From Candidatus Zhuqueibacterota bacterium (GTDB lineage: Bacteria; SM23-31): a DNA stretch of 6,573 nt. The translations under genes were made by a program, and so were the position numbers. The notes under the pieces are model-generated. The model ran no database searches and was not told the DNA's origin. It was given only the letters and a program-made list of their open reading frames with translations. Shown piece by piece: positions 6,229-6,573 of this stretch; position 1 is the stretch's first letter, and every line of letters begins with the position of its first letter. Location: NCBI GenBank assembly GCA_022562855.1, contig JADFON010000106.1:1-6573 (forward strand), given 5' to 3'.

Positions 6229-6573
6229 CATTACCCGGTCGTAACATTGACATACCAGTGTTTATGCACCCGCCGCTTATCCGGCTATACAGGTAATAAT
6301 TGACTAAAAAAATTCCCATAAAAATTTGGAAGATCACATAACAATATATTTCTCGATTGAATAGTCACCATACTCAAGAATTGAAGCATAAAACCGATAA
6401 GCGCTGCGGCATAAAATGATACTCGTAAATCAATAGCATAATTTATGTTCGTTGATTTAATATGTCATATTTCTTACGGAAAAACGGATAAAAGCATTGA
6501 TTATTGCATAAATCTATTATACATTGGCTGATTGGTACTAATCCATCACAGGGTTCACATTACCGTCTTTTAC
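6229..6573. other. AT-rich tail without a convincing gene
   Basis: No RNA gene, insertion sequence or long ORF is visible. The longest stop-free stretch noticed is on the minus strand, 6464 down to the TAG at 6287-6285: 59 codons with a hydrophobic stretch, but its only ATG (6389) leaves 34 residues and has no Shine-Dalgarno. On the plus strand, an ATG at 6445 opens 28 codons. CGCTTATC (6274-6281) and GATAAGCG (6396-6403) are an 8-bp inverted repeat about 115 bases apart. GCCG-CTTATC-CGGC (6272-6285) can form a 4-bp hairpin. TTGATT (6497-6502) and TATACA (6518-6523), 15 bases apart, could be a poor promoter for a gene beyond the window. All of these could be chance in AT-rich DNA. Confidence 0.5.

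Noticed and set aside
6386-6513. Repeated GCATAAA words in the tail
   Set aside because: Irregular spacing and low complexity in AT-rich DNA. There is no consistent unit or spacer, so it is not a CRISPR or tandem array.

Overview
The window looks like chromosomal DNA from a Gram-negative bacterium of moderate to low GC, about 40% by eye. It carries a lipid A biosynthesis enzyme and an outer-membrane Omp85-type barrel, so the cell should have an LPS-bearing outer membrane. Three things suggest the FCB superphylum, perhaps a Marinimicrobia-, KSB1- or Calditrichota-like lineage: the style of the beta-propeller protein, the GNHD-type LpxH-like phosphoesterase, and the lack of Shine-Dalgarno sequences before all three visible starts. 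That placement is inference from family resemblance, not a database result.

Layout. (1) Positions 2-1000 (+): the 3' part of a 6-bladed beta-propeller (NHL-repeat) protein whose start lies outside the window. (2) Positions 1010-1744 (-): an LpxH-type UDP-2,3-diacylglucosamine pyrophosphatase, convergent with the propeller gene and only 9 bases from it. (3) Positions 1745-2033: a divergent intergenic region. On the minus strand it holds a promoter-like pair and a long imperfect hairpin followed by six T, placed between that promoter and lpxH. On the plus strand it holds a 10-bp tandem direct repeat and a 17-codon mini-ORF. (4) Positions 2034-3407 (+): an NtrC/AtoC-class sigma-54 response regulator with receiver, AAA+ and Fis-type HTH domains. 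(5) Positions 3494-6208 (+): a large outer-membrane protein with a signal peptide, a patatin phospholipase domain, three POTRA-like repeats and an Omp85/BamA-like barrel. (6) Positions 6209-6573: an AT-rich tail with no convincing gene.

Functionally, three of the four genes concern the cell envelope or its control: LpxH makes the lipid A precursor, the patatin-Omp85 fusion is a predicted surface lipase, and a sigma-54 activator sits directly upstream of the fusion. The response regulator may control the patatin gene or the envelope more broadly. However, no -24/-12 promoter and no partner histidine kinase are visible here, so that link rests on position alone. The most distinctive object is the patatin-3xPOTRA-barrel protein, a variant of the type Vd (PlpD-like) architecture. 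The possible attenuator in the lpxH leader comes second.
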